Under the pieces are notes generated by a model. The model was not told the origin of the DNA and did not search any database. It saw only the letters and a list, made by a program, of their open reading frames with translations. This document shows, in pieces, positions 24,185 to 31,279 of a stretch of 31,279 bases of DNA (positions are counted from its first letter, which is position 1; each line of letters starts with the position of its first letter). The translations under genes and the position numbers were made by a program. The DNA is from Chloroflexi bacterium UBA4736 (GTDB lineage Bacteria; Chloroflexota; Dormibacteria; Dormibacterales; Dormibacteraceae): positions 6,685-37,963 of the forward strand of contig DHIW01000047.1 in NCBI GenBank assembly GCA_002404015.1, written 5' to 3'.

Positions 24185-24877
24185 ATGGCCGAGGCAACAG
24201 CCCATGCCGGCAACCGGCTCGCCTTGGCGGGCGCAATCTGGTACCTCCTCGAAATCCCACTGGTCCTCCCCTTCGTAGCGGATCGCTCGCCCTCGCCCGC
24301 TAAGTCCGCGGAGATCGTCGCCTATTACTCAACCCAACATCCCAAGCTCCTGGTTGGGCTCGCCACCGCCAGCGTGGTCCTCATCGGTCGGATTGCCTTC
24401 GCGGCGGGGGCGCGTGCGTCACTTCAGCGCACGGCGGGCGTGCGCGCCCTCGCCGATCTTGCCGTGGGCGCGATGATCCTCTCGGTCGTCCTGGAGGTTG
24501 GGAGTACCGCGCTGCAGGCTGCGGCCGGCCGGATGGCGGCCGGTGGCGGCGATCCCGCGGGGGTCGTCGCCCTGCATTACGCGTTCGGGACGGTCGGCTT
24601 CGCATCCGTCGAGGCGACCGCGGCAGCAATCGCTGCCACCGCCTTAGCCCAAGTCATTTCCGGTCAGTTTCCGCGCTGGCTCGGATGGCTCGGTCTGCTG
24701 GCGGGAGTCGCCGGAATCGCCTCGTCGGGGATCCTGACGGCAACTGGGGTGGACCCACAGGCGGCTCCGTACCTGACCGTATGGATACTTGGATTCTGGG
24801 TGTGGATGGTGGCAACCGGCGTGATCCTTTTCCGACGAACCCCCGGCCGGCGTTCGTCGCAGCCAGAGTCCGCCTGA
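24185..24877 (+). CDS. Multi-pass membrane protein of unknown function
   Basis: Unrecognised membrane protein of 230 residues, with about five or six hydrophobic segments (around 11-33, 53-73, 86-108, 126-155, 161-185 and 194-214) and a short basic tail (RRTPGRRSSQ). The ATG at 24185 is directly preceded by an in-frame TTG; neither has a Shine-Dalgarno sequence. It resembles the proteins at 18755 and 22642 in size and topology, but I see no shared motif strong enough to call them a family. It is alone between repeat copies 2 and 3, like a one-gene cassette. Confidence 0.72.
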   Translation: MAEATAHAGNRLALAGAIWYLLEIPLVLPFVADRSPSPAKSAEIVAYYSTQHPKLLVGLATASVVLIGRIAFAAGARASLQRTAGVRALADLAVGAMILSVVLEVGSTALQAAAGRMAAGGGDPAGVVALHYAFGTVGFASVEATAAAIAATALAQVISGQFPRWLGWLGLLAGVAGIASSGILTATGVDPQAAPYLTVWILGFWVWMVATGVILFRRTPGRRSSQPESA

Positions 24878-25348
24878 CCCTGAACAGGCGTCGACTGTGT
24901 CCTGAGACAGGCCAACTGGCGGGGTGTCGTGGACACTTTTCGAACTCTTCTGGCCGACCCGCGTTCGCGGTTCGCGGTCAGCCTGGCAGCTGTCGCACTC
25001 GCCCTCGACGACCCGTCCGGCACTGACTCAGCGCGCCCGCAGGCACCGTCGGCGTGACGCCGCTCCAACTCGTCGGCCCGAGCGGCCAGCTGAGCCGGCA
25101 TCGGGCTGGTACGCGCATGGGGACCTGGTCTTCACGGGCTCGTACATCGCCGAGTCACCGCCGGTCGGAAGGCACTTGCGGTCCGGGCTCAGGGCGTTAG
25201 CCGCGGCGCCTTCATATGGCCGTGGTCCTCGAGGCCCTGACGCCCCGGGGGCTTCCGCTCCACGGATACTCGATGGCGCCTGCCATACTGGCCGCGGAAT
25301 GGGATCCATGATCGGTCTACTGATGCGTGATAGTCAGGAGAGAAAGCC
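24878..25348. other. Non-coding stretch between membrane gene and small peptide gene
   Basis: Apart from repeat copy 3 (24917-24957) I see no supportable gene here. Open frames exist on both strands, but they lack family motifs, hydrophobic order or ribosome sites and look like chance frames of GC-rich DNA. A CATACT hexamer preceded by TGC (25281-25289) could be an extended -10 box for the small gene at 25349, without a matching -35. Confidence 0.5.
24917..24957 (+). repeat. Direct repeat copy 3 (cassette-like repeat)
   Basis: Forty-one bases starting TGGCGGGGTGTCGTGGACAC, then CTTT, TCGAACT and a tail ending TGGCCGA. It lies 39 nt behind the stop of the membrane-protein gene, mirroring the 39-nt distance of copy 2 from vapC. 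The copies are 736 and 839 bp apart (start to start) and all face the same way. Confidence 0.85.
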
Positions 25349-25432
25349 TTGAATACGAGAAACATCGTCGGCATCGTGGTGGCGCTTATCGTCGTCTACT
25401 TGATACTCCACTTCTTGTTCCACGTGATCTGA
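25349..25432 (+). CDS. Single-span membrane peptide of 27 residues
   Basis: A very short but convincing gene: AGGAG (25336-25340) lies 8 nt before a TTG, and the 27 residues start (M)NTRNIVGIV, continue with an unbroken hydrophobic core VALIVVYLILHFLF and end HVI. One membrane helix with a short polar N-terminus is the typical form of small bacterial membrane proteins that attach to larger membrane complexes. I recognise no family. A hairpin follows 19 nt behind the stop. The non-ATG start and size make it easy to miss. Confidence 0.6.
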   Translation: MNTRNIVGIVVALIVVYLILHFLFHVI

Positions 25433-25647
25433 ACGCTAAAGCTCTACCTGCGCCCAGTCTGAGAACTGGGCAGACCTCGCGATGGTAAGTGCACGTGGAA
25501 CACCTAGGATGCACTCGCCTCGCCTCGCCTCAGGCCCGCGTCGGCTGTGGCAGCCAAACGTTGTGGGTATGAATCGGGTTGTCAGCGGCCCGAGAAGAGC
25601 GCGGCAACCCGGGCATCGTTAGGCTGATCGAGGCCGACTACGAAGCG
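25433..25647. other. Intergenic region with several inverted repeats
   Basis: No gene is visible between the small peptide and the tRNA. It contains a 7-bp stem at 25452-25471, a CTCGC unit repeated about 3.6 times (25514-25531), a small GGCTG-TGG-CAGCC hairpin (25543-25555) and a long-range 7-bp pairing CGGGTTG (25575-25581) with CAACCCG (25605-25611). It could be a structured non-coding RNA or simply terminator debris. Confidence 0.4.
25452..25471 (+). terminator. Hairpin behind the small peptide gene
   Basis: GCCCAGT (25452-25458) pairs with ACTGGGC (25465-25471) around a 6-nt loop, 19 nt after the stop of the 27-residue gene. There is no U-tract, so its role as terminator is uncertain. 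Confidence 0.4.
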
Positions 25648-25739
25648 TGGCGGAGAGGGTGGGATTCGAACCCACGAAGCAGTTACCCGCTTACGGCATT
25701 TCCAGTGCCGCGCCCTAGGCCGGACTAGGCGACCTCTCC
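25648..25739 (-). tRNA. tRNA-Ser (anticodon GGA)
   Basis: A complete class II tRNA of 92 nt on the minus strand. The acceptor stem GGAGAGG (25739-25733) pairs with CCTCTCC (25658-25652), the discriminator is G and CCA is encoded (25650-25648). The anticodon loop reads CTGGAAA, giving anticodon GGA for UCC/UCU codons. A long variable arm precedes the T-arm with GGTTCGAATCCC, as expected for serine. It begins 16 nt behind the gnd stop on the same strand with no terminator between, so it may be part of the pentose phosphate transcript and be released by RNase P. Its 3' end faces the repeat- and toxin-bearing region. Confidence 0.97.
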
Positions 25740-25755
25740 GCTCCCGGGGTCCAGT

Positions 25756-27174
25756 TTAGCTTTCGACCTCTGACCCATCCTGGGCCCAGCGAGTGTGGAA
25801 ATCGCCCTCCCGGTCGACCCTCCGGTACGTGTGAGAGCCGAAGTAGTCGCGCAGCCCCTGGACCAGGTTGGCCGGGCTCCGCTCGCGCCGGTAGCCGTCG
25901 TAATAAGCCAGCGACGAAGAGAAAGCCGGCGTCGGCACCCCCAGCTCCACCGCCTCCCTGACCACCCGCCTCCACGCTTCCTGGCGCCCCACCACCCGCT
26001 CCTGGAAGTAGGGCGCCAGCAACAGGTTCTGCAGGTCCGGCTGACCGTCGTACGCCTCGCGGATCCGGTCCAGGAAACGCGCCCGGATGATGCAGCCGCC
26101 CCGCCAGATGGTGGCGATGGCGCCCAGGTCCAGCTCCCATCCGTACGCGCCGGCGGCCGCGACCATCTGTTCGAAACCCTGCGCGTAGGCGACGACCTTG
26201 GACGCGTAGAGGGCGTCTCGGATGTCATCCACCAGCGACTCCGCCGCGCGGCCGGCGGGCGGCCCAGCCAGCTTCTTGGACGCGACCACCCGCTGCGCCT
26301 TCTGGGCGGACAGGAAGCGGGCGAACACCGCCTCCGTGATGCCCGTCAGCGGCACTCCCAGGTCCAGCGCCGACTGAGACGTCCATTTGCCGGTGCCCTT
26401 CTGCTGCGCCTCGTCGAGGATCACGTCCACCAGCGGCCCGCCCGACCGCTCGTCGGTCTTGGCCAGCACCGCCGATGTGATCTCGATCAGGTATGACTCC
26501 AGGTCGCCGCGGTTCCACTCGGCGAAGATCGCCGCCTGCTCCGGCGGCTCCAGGCCGAGCCCCGAGCGCATGAGGTCATACGCCTCGGCGATCAGCTGGA
26601 TGTCGGCGTACTCGATCCCGTTGTGCACCATCTTCACGTAGTGCCCGGCGCCGTCCGCGCCGATGTACGTGCAGCAGGGCGTGCCGTCGACCTGGGCGGC
26701 GATCGCCTTGAGCGTCGGCGCGACCAGCTCGTACGCCTCCGGCGTGCCCCCCGGCATGATCGAGGGCCCCTTGAGCGCTCCCTCCTCCCCACCCGATACA
26801 CCGGCGCCGATGTACCGGAAGCCGCCCGCCTCCAGGTCGGCGCAGCGGCGCCGGGTGTCCTGGAAGAACGAGTTGCCGCCGTCGATCAGGATGTCGCCCG
26901 GTTTCAGGTGGGGCCGCAGCTCGGCGATCGCCTCGTCGACCGGCGCGCCCGCCTTTACCATCAGGAGGATCGGCCGCGGCGGCTCGATGGCGGCGACGAA
27001 GGCGGCCACGTCGTTGGCGGGGGTGAAGTCGCCCTCAGAGCCGTGCTCGGCGATGAGCCGCTCGGTGCGAGCCGCAGTCCGGTTGTAGATGGCGACCGGG
27101 ATACCCCGACTGGCCAGGTTGCGCGCCAGGTTCTCGCCCATGACCGCAAGGCCGAAGACCCCAAAGCGCGCCAC
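25756..27174 (-). CDS. gnd: 6-phosphogluconate dehydrogenase, decarboxylating (NADP-type, long form)
   Basis: Converts 6-phosphogluconate to ribulose 5-phosphate and CO2 with reduction of NADP, the last oxidative step of the pentose phosphate pathway, in the cytoplasm. The 472 residues match the long, dimeric form. The nucleotide fingerprint is [15 protein letters not shown], and NRT at 31-33 fits NADP preference. The substrate block [13 protein letters not shown], the [21 protein letters not shown] loop region and catalytic Lys181 and Glu188 in [12 protein letters not shown] are all present. The start is GTG at 27174, 4 nt behind the rpiA stop. It is the last protein gene of the operon. Confidence 0.97.
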   Translation of the reverse strand: MARFGVFGLAVMGENLARNLASRGIPVAIYNRTAARTERLIAEHGSEGDFTPANDVAAFVAAIEPPRPILLMVKAGAPVDEAIAELRPHLKPGDILIDGGNSFFQDTRRRCADLEAGGFRYIGAGVSGGEEGALKGPSIMPGGTPEAYELVAPTLKAIAAQVDGTPCCTYIGADGAGHYVKMVHNGIEYADIQLIAEAYDLMRSGLGLEPPEQAAIFAEWNRGDLESYLIEITSAVLAKTDERSGGPLVDVILDEAQQKGTGKWTSQSALDLGVPLTGITEAVFARFLSAQKAQRVVASKKLAGPPAGRAAESLVDDIRDALYASKVVAYAQGFEQMVAAAGAYGWELDLGAIATIWRGGCIIRARFLDRIREAYDGQPDLQNLLLAPYFQERVVGRQEAWRRVVREAVELGVPTPAFSSSLAYYDGYRRERSPANLVQGLRDYFGSHTYRRVDREGDFHTRWAQDGSEVES

Positions 27175-27178
27175 GCGA

Positions 27179-27865
27179 TCAGTCTAGTGAGCCCAGCACC
27201 CTCACCTCGCCGGCCGCGTTGCCGACCAGGACGGCCGTCACCATGTTGATGAACAGCCCGTGCTCGATGACCCCGAGGATGCCGTGGATCTGGACGGCCA
27301 GGCCCGGCGGGTCCGCGACTCCGTCGGCGAACAGCAGGTCGACGATCAGGTTCCCGTTGTCCGTCTTGAAAGGGTTCTCCGGACCGCCCCGCAGGTCCCA
27401 GGTGGCCCCCAGCGAGCCCAGCCGGCGGGCCGTCTGCCGCCAGAGGAACGGGGTCACCTCCACCGGCAGCACGCCGACGCCCAGCCTGTCCACGAGCTTC
27501 CCCTCGTCCGCGATCACCACGAAACGGGTGGAGGCGTCGGCCACCATCTTCTCCCGGAACAGCGCGCCGCCGCGCCCCTTGATCAGGTTGAGGTCGCGGT
27601 CGATCTCGTCGGCCCCGTCCACCGCCAGGTCGATGGGCCGGTCGAGCTCGGAGACCACCGGGATGCCGGCGGCCAGGGCCAGCTCGGCACTGGCCCGGGA
27701 GGTGGGGACCACCGACAGCCGGAGGCCCTCGGCGACCCGCCGGGCGAGGCCGTCGATGAAGTAGCGGGCGGTGGTGCCCGTTCCCAGCCCGAGCACCATG
27801 CCCGGCTCGACGAGCTTCAGCGCCGCCGCGGCGGCCGCCGCCTTGCCGACCTCAGCCTGCAGCAT
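27179..27865 (-). CDS. rpiA: Ribose-5-phosphate isomerase A
   Basis: Interconverts ribose 5-phosphate and ribulose 5-phosphate. Of 228 residues, the diagnostic blocks are [17 protein letters not shown] (phosphate binding), [19 protein letters not shown] and [13 protein letters not shown], holding the catalytic Asp, Lys and Glu positions of the RpiA family, and near the end [15 protein letters not shown]. The ATG at 27865 fits the family start; the longer open frame upstream is antisense-free but lies in the rpe coding sequence. It overlaps the end of rpe by 14 nt, implying translational coupling, and is followed by gnd after 4 nt. Confidence 0.96.
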   Translation of the reverse strand: MLQAEVGKAAAAAAALKLVEPGMVLGLGTGTTARYFIDGLARRVAEGLRLSVVPTSRASAELALAAGIPVVSELDRPIDLAVDGADEIDRDLNLIKGRGGALFREKMVADASTRFVVIADEGKLVDRLGVGVLPVEVTPFLWRQTARRLGSLGATWDLRGGPENPFKTDNGNLIVDLLFADGVADPPGLAVQIHGILGVIEHGLFINMVTAVLVGNAAGEVRVLGSLD

Positions 27866-28502
27866 CGCGCAGGGCCTTGATACCGGCCACCACCCCATCG
27901 GGATGGCCGAATACGGAGCTGCCGGCAACCAGGAGGTTGGCGCCCGCCGCGACCACGGCCGGCACGGTGCGAGCGTCGATCCCGCCGTCCACCTCGATGT
28001 CGAGGTCCGGCGCCGCCTCGCGCAGGCTCCGGACCTTGCCGGTCATCGAGGCTATGAAAGCCTGGCCGCCGAAACCCGGCTCGACCGTCATGACAAGGGC
28101 CATGACCACGTCCGCCAGCACCTCGCGCGCCGCCTCGAAAGGCGTCCCCGGGCTCAGGGCGACACCTGGCCGGGCTCCCGCTTTCTCGATCAGGGTCAGC
28201 GTACGGAACAGCGCGTAGGTGGCCTCGGCGTGGACGATCACGTAGTCGGCGCCGGCCTCGGCGAAGCGTTCCACGAACAGCTCCGGCCGCTCGACCATCA
28301 GGTGCGCCTCGATGGGCAGATCGGTGGCCCCCCGTACCGCCGCGACCGTGCCCGGTCCGAAGGTCAGGTTGGGGACGAAGTGGCCGTCCATCACGTCCAC
28401 CTGGACCCGGTCGGCGCCGGCCGCCTCGGCCTCCCGAACCTGCTCGGCCAGGCGCCCGATGTCGGCGGAGAGGATCGAGGGCACGATCTGGATCGGCTTC
28501 AA
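27852..28502 (-). CDS. rpe: Ribulose-phosphate 3-epimerase
   Basis: Interconverts ribulose 5-phosphate and xylulose 5-phosphate; TIM-barrel metalloenzyme of 216 residues. Family motifs in order: IVPSILSADIGRL, VDVMDGHFVPNLTFGP, IEAHLMVERPE, ALVMTVEPGFGGQAFI and DIEVDGGIDARTV, with the metal-binding His and Asp residues in their places. The start is TTG at 28502, which overlaps the pgl stop (TTGA) and gives exactly the family N-terminus (M)KPIQIVPSIL. The frame continues upstream without a stop, but those residues are antisense-free shadow of pgl and match nothing. Confidence 0.96.
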   Translation of the reverse strand: MKPIQIVPSILSADIGRLAEQVREAEAAGADRVQVDVMDGHFVPNLTFGPGTVAAVRGATDLPIEAHLMVERPELFVERFAEAGADYVIVHAEATYALFRTLTLIEKAGARPGVALSPGTPFEAAREVLADVVMALVMTVEPGFGGQAFIASMTGKVRSLREAAPDLDIEVDGGIDARTVPAVVAAGANLLVAGSSVFGHPDGVVAGIKALRDAAG

Positions 28503-29134
28503 CCTGCCGCCGCCCGGTCGAGCAGCATCTCCGCGCCGGGGATGAGGCCGGCCGGGACCTCGCCGCGCCGCGCCCGTGCCACGGCCTCGCGCTTGTCCCC
28601 GCCGGTCACCAGGAACACGACCCGGCGCGCCTCGCGCAGGGCGCCCAGGGTGAGGCTGACGCGGTCCGGGGGCGGCTTGGGAGCGTCCTGCACAGCCACC
28701 GCGTAGCCGGAGGCGGTCAGGGCCGGGTGGCCGGGAAAGAGCGAGGCGGTGTGGCCATCCTGGCCCATCCCGAGCAGGACCAGGTCGAGTGGCGAGAGTG
28801 TGCGCACTACGAGATCGTAAGCGCTGGCCGCGGCCTCGGCGCCCAGCTCGCTCGGCATCCGGAGCACGCCGAACGGCGCGACCCGGTCGAGGAGCGCCGC
28901 CCGCGCCATCGCGTAGTTGGACTCCGGGTCGTCCGGCGGCACGCAGCGCTCGTCCCCGAAGAGGATCGTGACCCTCCCCCACGCCACGGGCATTCGGGCC
29001 AGGATCTCGTAGGCACGCCGCGGCGTCGAGCCGCCTGCCAGCACGAGGCTGCGGGCCCCCGTGTTGACCGCTTCCGCGATCAGCTCCGCGGCCGCCTGGG
29101 CGACCTCGCCGGGGTCCTCGAAGACCTGAATCAC
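28499..29134 (-). CDS. pgl: 6-phosphogluconolactonase (DevB type)
   Basis: Hydrolyses 6-phosphogluconolactone to 6-phosphogluconate, the second oxidative step. The 211 residues carry SLVLAGGSTPRRAYEIL, VTILFGDERCVPPDDPESNY and LVLLGMGQDGHTASLFPGHP, the three signature blocks of the DevB/SOL family with the catalytic His in GHTASLFP. The start is GTG at 29134, overlapping the opcA stop by 4 nt (GTGA), and its own TGA overlaps the rpe start. The frame is open far upstream but that part is opcA DNA read out of frame. Confidence 0.96.
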   Translation of the reverse strand: MIQVFEDPGEVAQAAAELIAEAVNTGARSLVLAGGSTPRRAYEILARMPVAWGRVTILFGDERCVPPDDPESNYAMARAALLDRVAPFGVLRMPSELGAEAAASAYDLVVRTLSPLDLVLLGMGQDGHTASLFPGHPALTASGYAVAVQDAPKPPPDRVSLTLGALREARRVVFLVTGGDKREAVARARRGEVPAGLIPGAEMLLDRAAAG

Positions 29135-30237
29135 CTGGTCGCGGAGAGCAGCTCGCCGCCCGCGAGGAGGGCCCGCATGTAGACCTCGTCGCGGCGGCCC
29201 TGGGCCATGAGGCGGAGCAGCAGCTGGCCCGAGTCCGACTTCGGCAGCGAGATCAGCTGGCGGACGCTGTCGACCCCGCCGATGTCGACGTTGACGTCGG
29301 CCAGCGTTCGTCGCTCCGGATCGCGCTGCATGGTGACCGCGAAGGTGCGTCCGCCCGAGGCGCCCTCCAGGCGGATCGCCTCCAGCTCGCCTGGCATCGC
29401 GTCTGCCCGCACCGAGCGGAATGCCAACTCGACCGGGTGCTGGCGGGGGGAGTCCAGGAAGGCGACGACGATCCCGCCCTGGCCCGAGGCGGCCCGGCGC
29501 AGCCTCCAGCGGAGTGTCGACTGCAGCCAGCCGGCCATGAGGACCGCCCCGATCCGGTTGCCCCGCCCCTCGCCCGCGTAGTCGATGCCAACCCCGTTCA
29601 GGCCATCCAGGAAGCCGCGGCGCTCGGTGGGTGCGAAGAACTGGGCCAGGGATTCCCGCCAGGGCCGAAGCCGCTCCCAGGCCAGGTCGGCTATGCCGAG
29701 CTCCTTGCGCAGCGTCTTGGCCAGGTCGGCCAGGTCCAGGAGTGCGGTGAACGGCCTCTCGAAGCCGGCCGAGTCGACGACGAGCACGTCGACGATCTCC
29801 ATCACTTGCTCGATCGGAACCTCGCCCAGCGGCGGTGTCCCCAGCCACCAGAGGTAGGTGGGCGCGTCCGGAGCCAGCAGCGGCTCGAGGAGGCTGGGAA
29901 GGTGGCGGCCGGGCTCGCCGCTGACGTGGAGGAGGATCTGCTCGCGCTGGACCGGCGCGCCCAGGATGAGCACCGTGGCGTGGGACTCGACCTCGGCGTC
30001 GATCCTGTCCCGGCCGCTCAGGTCGTCGTGGATGACGATCGCGCGCAGCGGGTGCTGGCTGGCCACCGTCTCGGCGAACCTGTCGGCGGCGGCCGCGAGG
30101 TTGGCGTCGGCACCGGTCACGACGACCAGGTTCAGCGTCACGATCCGGGGGTGCGGGTGGTCACCCGGCCCGGCGTCGTGGCGGGCCAGCTCGGAGTGCA
30201 GCCGGTTCAGCTGGTCCAGCACGTCGAGCAGCGTCAC
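29131..30237 (-). CDS. opcA: Glucose-6-phosphate dehydrogenase assembly protein OpcA
   Basis: Accessory protein for glucose-6-phosphate dehydrogenase; OpcA was defined in cyanobacteria and is regularly found next to zwf in Actinomycetota. The 368 residues show the family strings RIVTLNLVVVTG, QHPLRAIVIHDD, DAPTYLWWLGTPPLGE, DVLVVDSAGF and a C-terminal domain with GNRIGAVLMAGWLQSTLRWR. The start is GTG at 30237, preceded by a GGAAGGGGGAGG tract; the open frame upstream overlaps the end of zwf and has no start with a better site. The gap from zwf is 41 nt, the largest in this operon. Confidence 0.93.
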   Translation of the reverse strand: MTLLDVLDQLNRLHSELARHDAGPGDHPHPRIVTLNLVVVTGADANLAAAADRFAETVASQHPLRAIVIHDDLSGRDRIDAEVESHATVLILGAPVQREQILLHVSGEPGRHLPSLLEPLLAPDAPTYLWWLGTPPLGEVPIEQVMEIVDVLVVDSAGFERPFTALLDLADLAKTLRKELGIADLAWERLRPWRESLAQFFAPTERRGFLDGLNGVGIDYAGEGRGNRIGAVLMAGWLQSTLRWRLRRAASGQGGIVVAFLDSPRQHPVELAFRSVRADAMPGELEAIRLEGASGGRTFAVTMQRDPERRTLADVNVDIGGVDSVRQLISLPKSDSGQLLLRLMAQGRRDEVYMRALLAGGELLSATR

Positions 30238-30278
30238 GTCCTCCCCCTTCCAGCTCCGCTTGCGGACCCTGTGCGGCT

Positions 30279-31279
30279 CTACGGGACGTGCCACTGGTTG
30301 CCATCCGCGGCGGGCAGCTTGTCCGCCGCCTTCGGTCCCCACGTCCCGGCTGCGTAGGTCTGGAGTGGCGGCTTGCCTTCTCGCCACGCCTTCTCGACCT
30401 CGTCGATCAGCGTCCAGGCCGCCTCGACCTCGTCCGAACGCGTGAAAAGGGTGGGGTCGCCCAGCATGCAGTCGAGCAGCAGGCGCTCGTAGGCATCCGG
30501 CACGTCCACCAGGAAGGAGGACATGTAGAGGAAGTCCATGTTGACGCTTCGGATCAACAGCCCGGCCGTCGGCACCTTGGCCCCGAATCGCAGCGAGATG
30601 CCCTCCTCGGGCTGGATCCGCAGCGTGATCGCGTTGGGCTCCAGGTCCTTGGTCTGTTCGCGGCCGAAGGTCAGATGGGGCGGCCGTTTGAACTGGATCC
30701 GGATCTCGGTCACTTGCTTGGGGAGGCGCTTGCCGGTGCGCACGTAGAACGGCACATCCGCCCAGCGCCAGTTGTCCACCTGGAGCCGCAGCGCCGCGTA
30801 CGTCTCTGTCTGCGAGTCGGGCGCGACGTTCTTCTCCTCTCGGTACCCGGGCGCCTTCTCACCCTGCACCCAGCCCTTCGTGTACTGGCCGCGGACGGTG
30901 TGGATCGCGACCTCGGCGGCCCGGAACGGCCGGATCGACCTCAGCACCTTCACCTTCTCGTCGCGGACGCTGGTGGCCTCGAAGGCTACCGGCGGCTCCA
31001 TCGCGACCAGGGTCAGGAGCTGGAGCGCGTGGTTCTGGATGATGTCGCGCAGGGCGCCCGCCTTCTCGTAGTAAGCCCCGCGGTTCTCGACTCCCAGCGG
31101 CTCCGCCACGGTGATCTGGATCGACCGGACCAGCTGCGAGTTCCAGATCGGCTCGAAGATGGAGTTGGCGAAGCGGAAGGCGAGGATGTTCTGGACCGTC
31201 TCCTTGCCCAGGTAGTGGTCGATCCGTAAGATCGAGTCCGGGCCGAAGACTGCCCCGACGATCGCGTTCAGCTCACGGC
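30279..31279 (-). CDS. zwf: Glucose-6-phosphate 1-dehydrogenase (C-terminal part, cut by window edge)
   Basis: First enzyme of the oxidative pentose phosphate pathway, oxidising glucose 6-phosphate with NADP. About 332 codons are visible and the frame runs unbroken to the window edge; the GTG at 31109 is an internal Val, not a start. The active-site signature RIDHYLGKETVQN lies near 31210, containing the catalytic His-x-x-x-Gly-Lys set, followed by FRFANSIFEPIWN, the LRDIIQNHALQLLTLVAMEPP block and FYVRTGKRLPKQVTEI. The C-terminus WGPKAADKLPAADGNQWHVP is normal. It is the first visible gene of the operon; whether tal, tkt or pgi precede it cannot be seen. Confidence 0.97.
   Translation of the reverse strand, partial: RELNAIVGAVFGPDSILRIDHYLGKETVQNILAFRFANSIFEPIWNSQLVRSIQITVAEPLGVENRGAYYEKAGALRDIIQNHALQLLTLVAMEPPVAFEATSVRDEKVKVLRSIRPFRAAEVAIHTVRGQYTKGWVQGEKAPGYREEKNVAPDSQTETYAALRLQVDNWRWADVPFYVRTGKRLPKQVTEIRIQFKRPPHLTFGREQTKDLEPNAITLRIQPEEGISLRFGAKVPTAGLLIRSVNMDFLYMSSFLVDVPDAYERLLLDCMLGDPTLFTRSDEVEAAWTLIDEVEKAWREGKPPLQTYAAGTWGPKAADKLPAADGNQWHVP

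Noticed and set aside
23342..24957. Reading the three repeats as integron attC sites or a CRISPR array
   Set aside because: No attC core sites or Cys-type R boxes are visible, spacing is 736 and 839 bp with genes inside, and no integrase or cas gene is present.
24664..25101. Minus-strand frame over repeat copy 3 containing VSTTPR
   Set aside because: Similar VSTTPR strings appear in frames over the other copies only because the repeat DNA is the same; the frame is antisense to the membrane gene.
25648..25739. tRNA 3' end as one half of an attachment-site pair with TTCGAAC in the repeats
   Set aside because: Only seven bases are shared, too few for an att site; no longer copy of the tRNA 3' end was found in the window.
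27866..27928. N-terminal extension of rpiA to an upstream start
   Set aside because: The extra residues lie within rpe coding DNA, match no RpiA N-terminus, and the ATG at 27865 gives normal length.

Overview
The window is strongly GC-rich by eye, densely packed, and carries many GTG and TTG starts, stop/start overlaps and some apparently leaderless genes. Together with a zwf-opcA linkage, a group II (O-type) truncated haemoglobin, a DUF222-HNH nuclease, DUF1918 and DUF6351 proteins and NarL-type two-component systems, this points to a free-living, probably soil, bacterium of the Actinomycetota/Chloroflexota/Dormibacterota kind. The phylum is an inference; no rRNA or marker protein is present to settle it.

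Layout. 1-910: a 7Fe-type ferredoxin (cut by the window edge) behind an OmpR-type response regulator. 1012-2554: a secreted CAP/SCP protein with a strong terminator, a small membrane protein and an FKBP prolyl isomerase whose 3' end overlaps a convergent MFS exporter (2476-3786). 3903-5252: a membrane-anchored pseudokinase. 5249-7808 (minus): a compact run of HTH regulator, amidase, truncated haemoglobin O and DUF1330 protein, headed by a good promoter and a leader with a terminator-like hairpin. 8025-10028: an ABC exporter preceded by a possible four-codon leader ORF. 10147-14082: a small membrane protein, a lipoprotein sugar dehydrogenase of the GSDH family and a large secreted DUF6351 protein. 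14147-18496 (minus): a PRC-barrel protein, a DUF222-HNH nuclease and a two-gene ABC-2 exporter.

18755-25647 is the accessory-looking part: a membrane protein running into a NarL-type sensor kinase/response regulator pair, a DUF1918 protein, a frameshifted membrane protein, a Phd/VapC toxin-antitoxin pair, another membrane protein and a 27-residue membrane peptide. Three direct copies of a roughly 40-bp repeat (23342, 24078, 24917) bracket the toxin-antitoxin module and the next membrane gene like cassette boundaries. The 3' end of a tRNA-Ser(GGA) faces this region.

25756-31279 (minus) is a pentose phosphate operon: zwf (partial), opcA, pgl, rpe, rpiA and gnd, with overlaps of 4 to 14 nt or gaps of 4 to 41 nt, and the tRNA-Ser 16 nt behind gnd. 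The six genes encode the whole oxidative branch, its assembly factor and both pentose-phosphate isomerising enzymes. Transketolase and transaldolase are not in the window.

The best candidates for undescribed biology are the repeat-bounded cassette region, the pseudokinase, and the HTH/amidase/haemoglobin operon with its leader hairpin.
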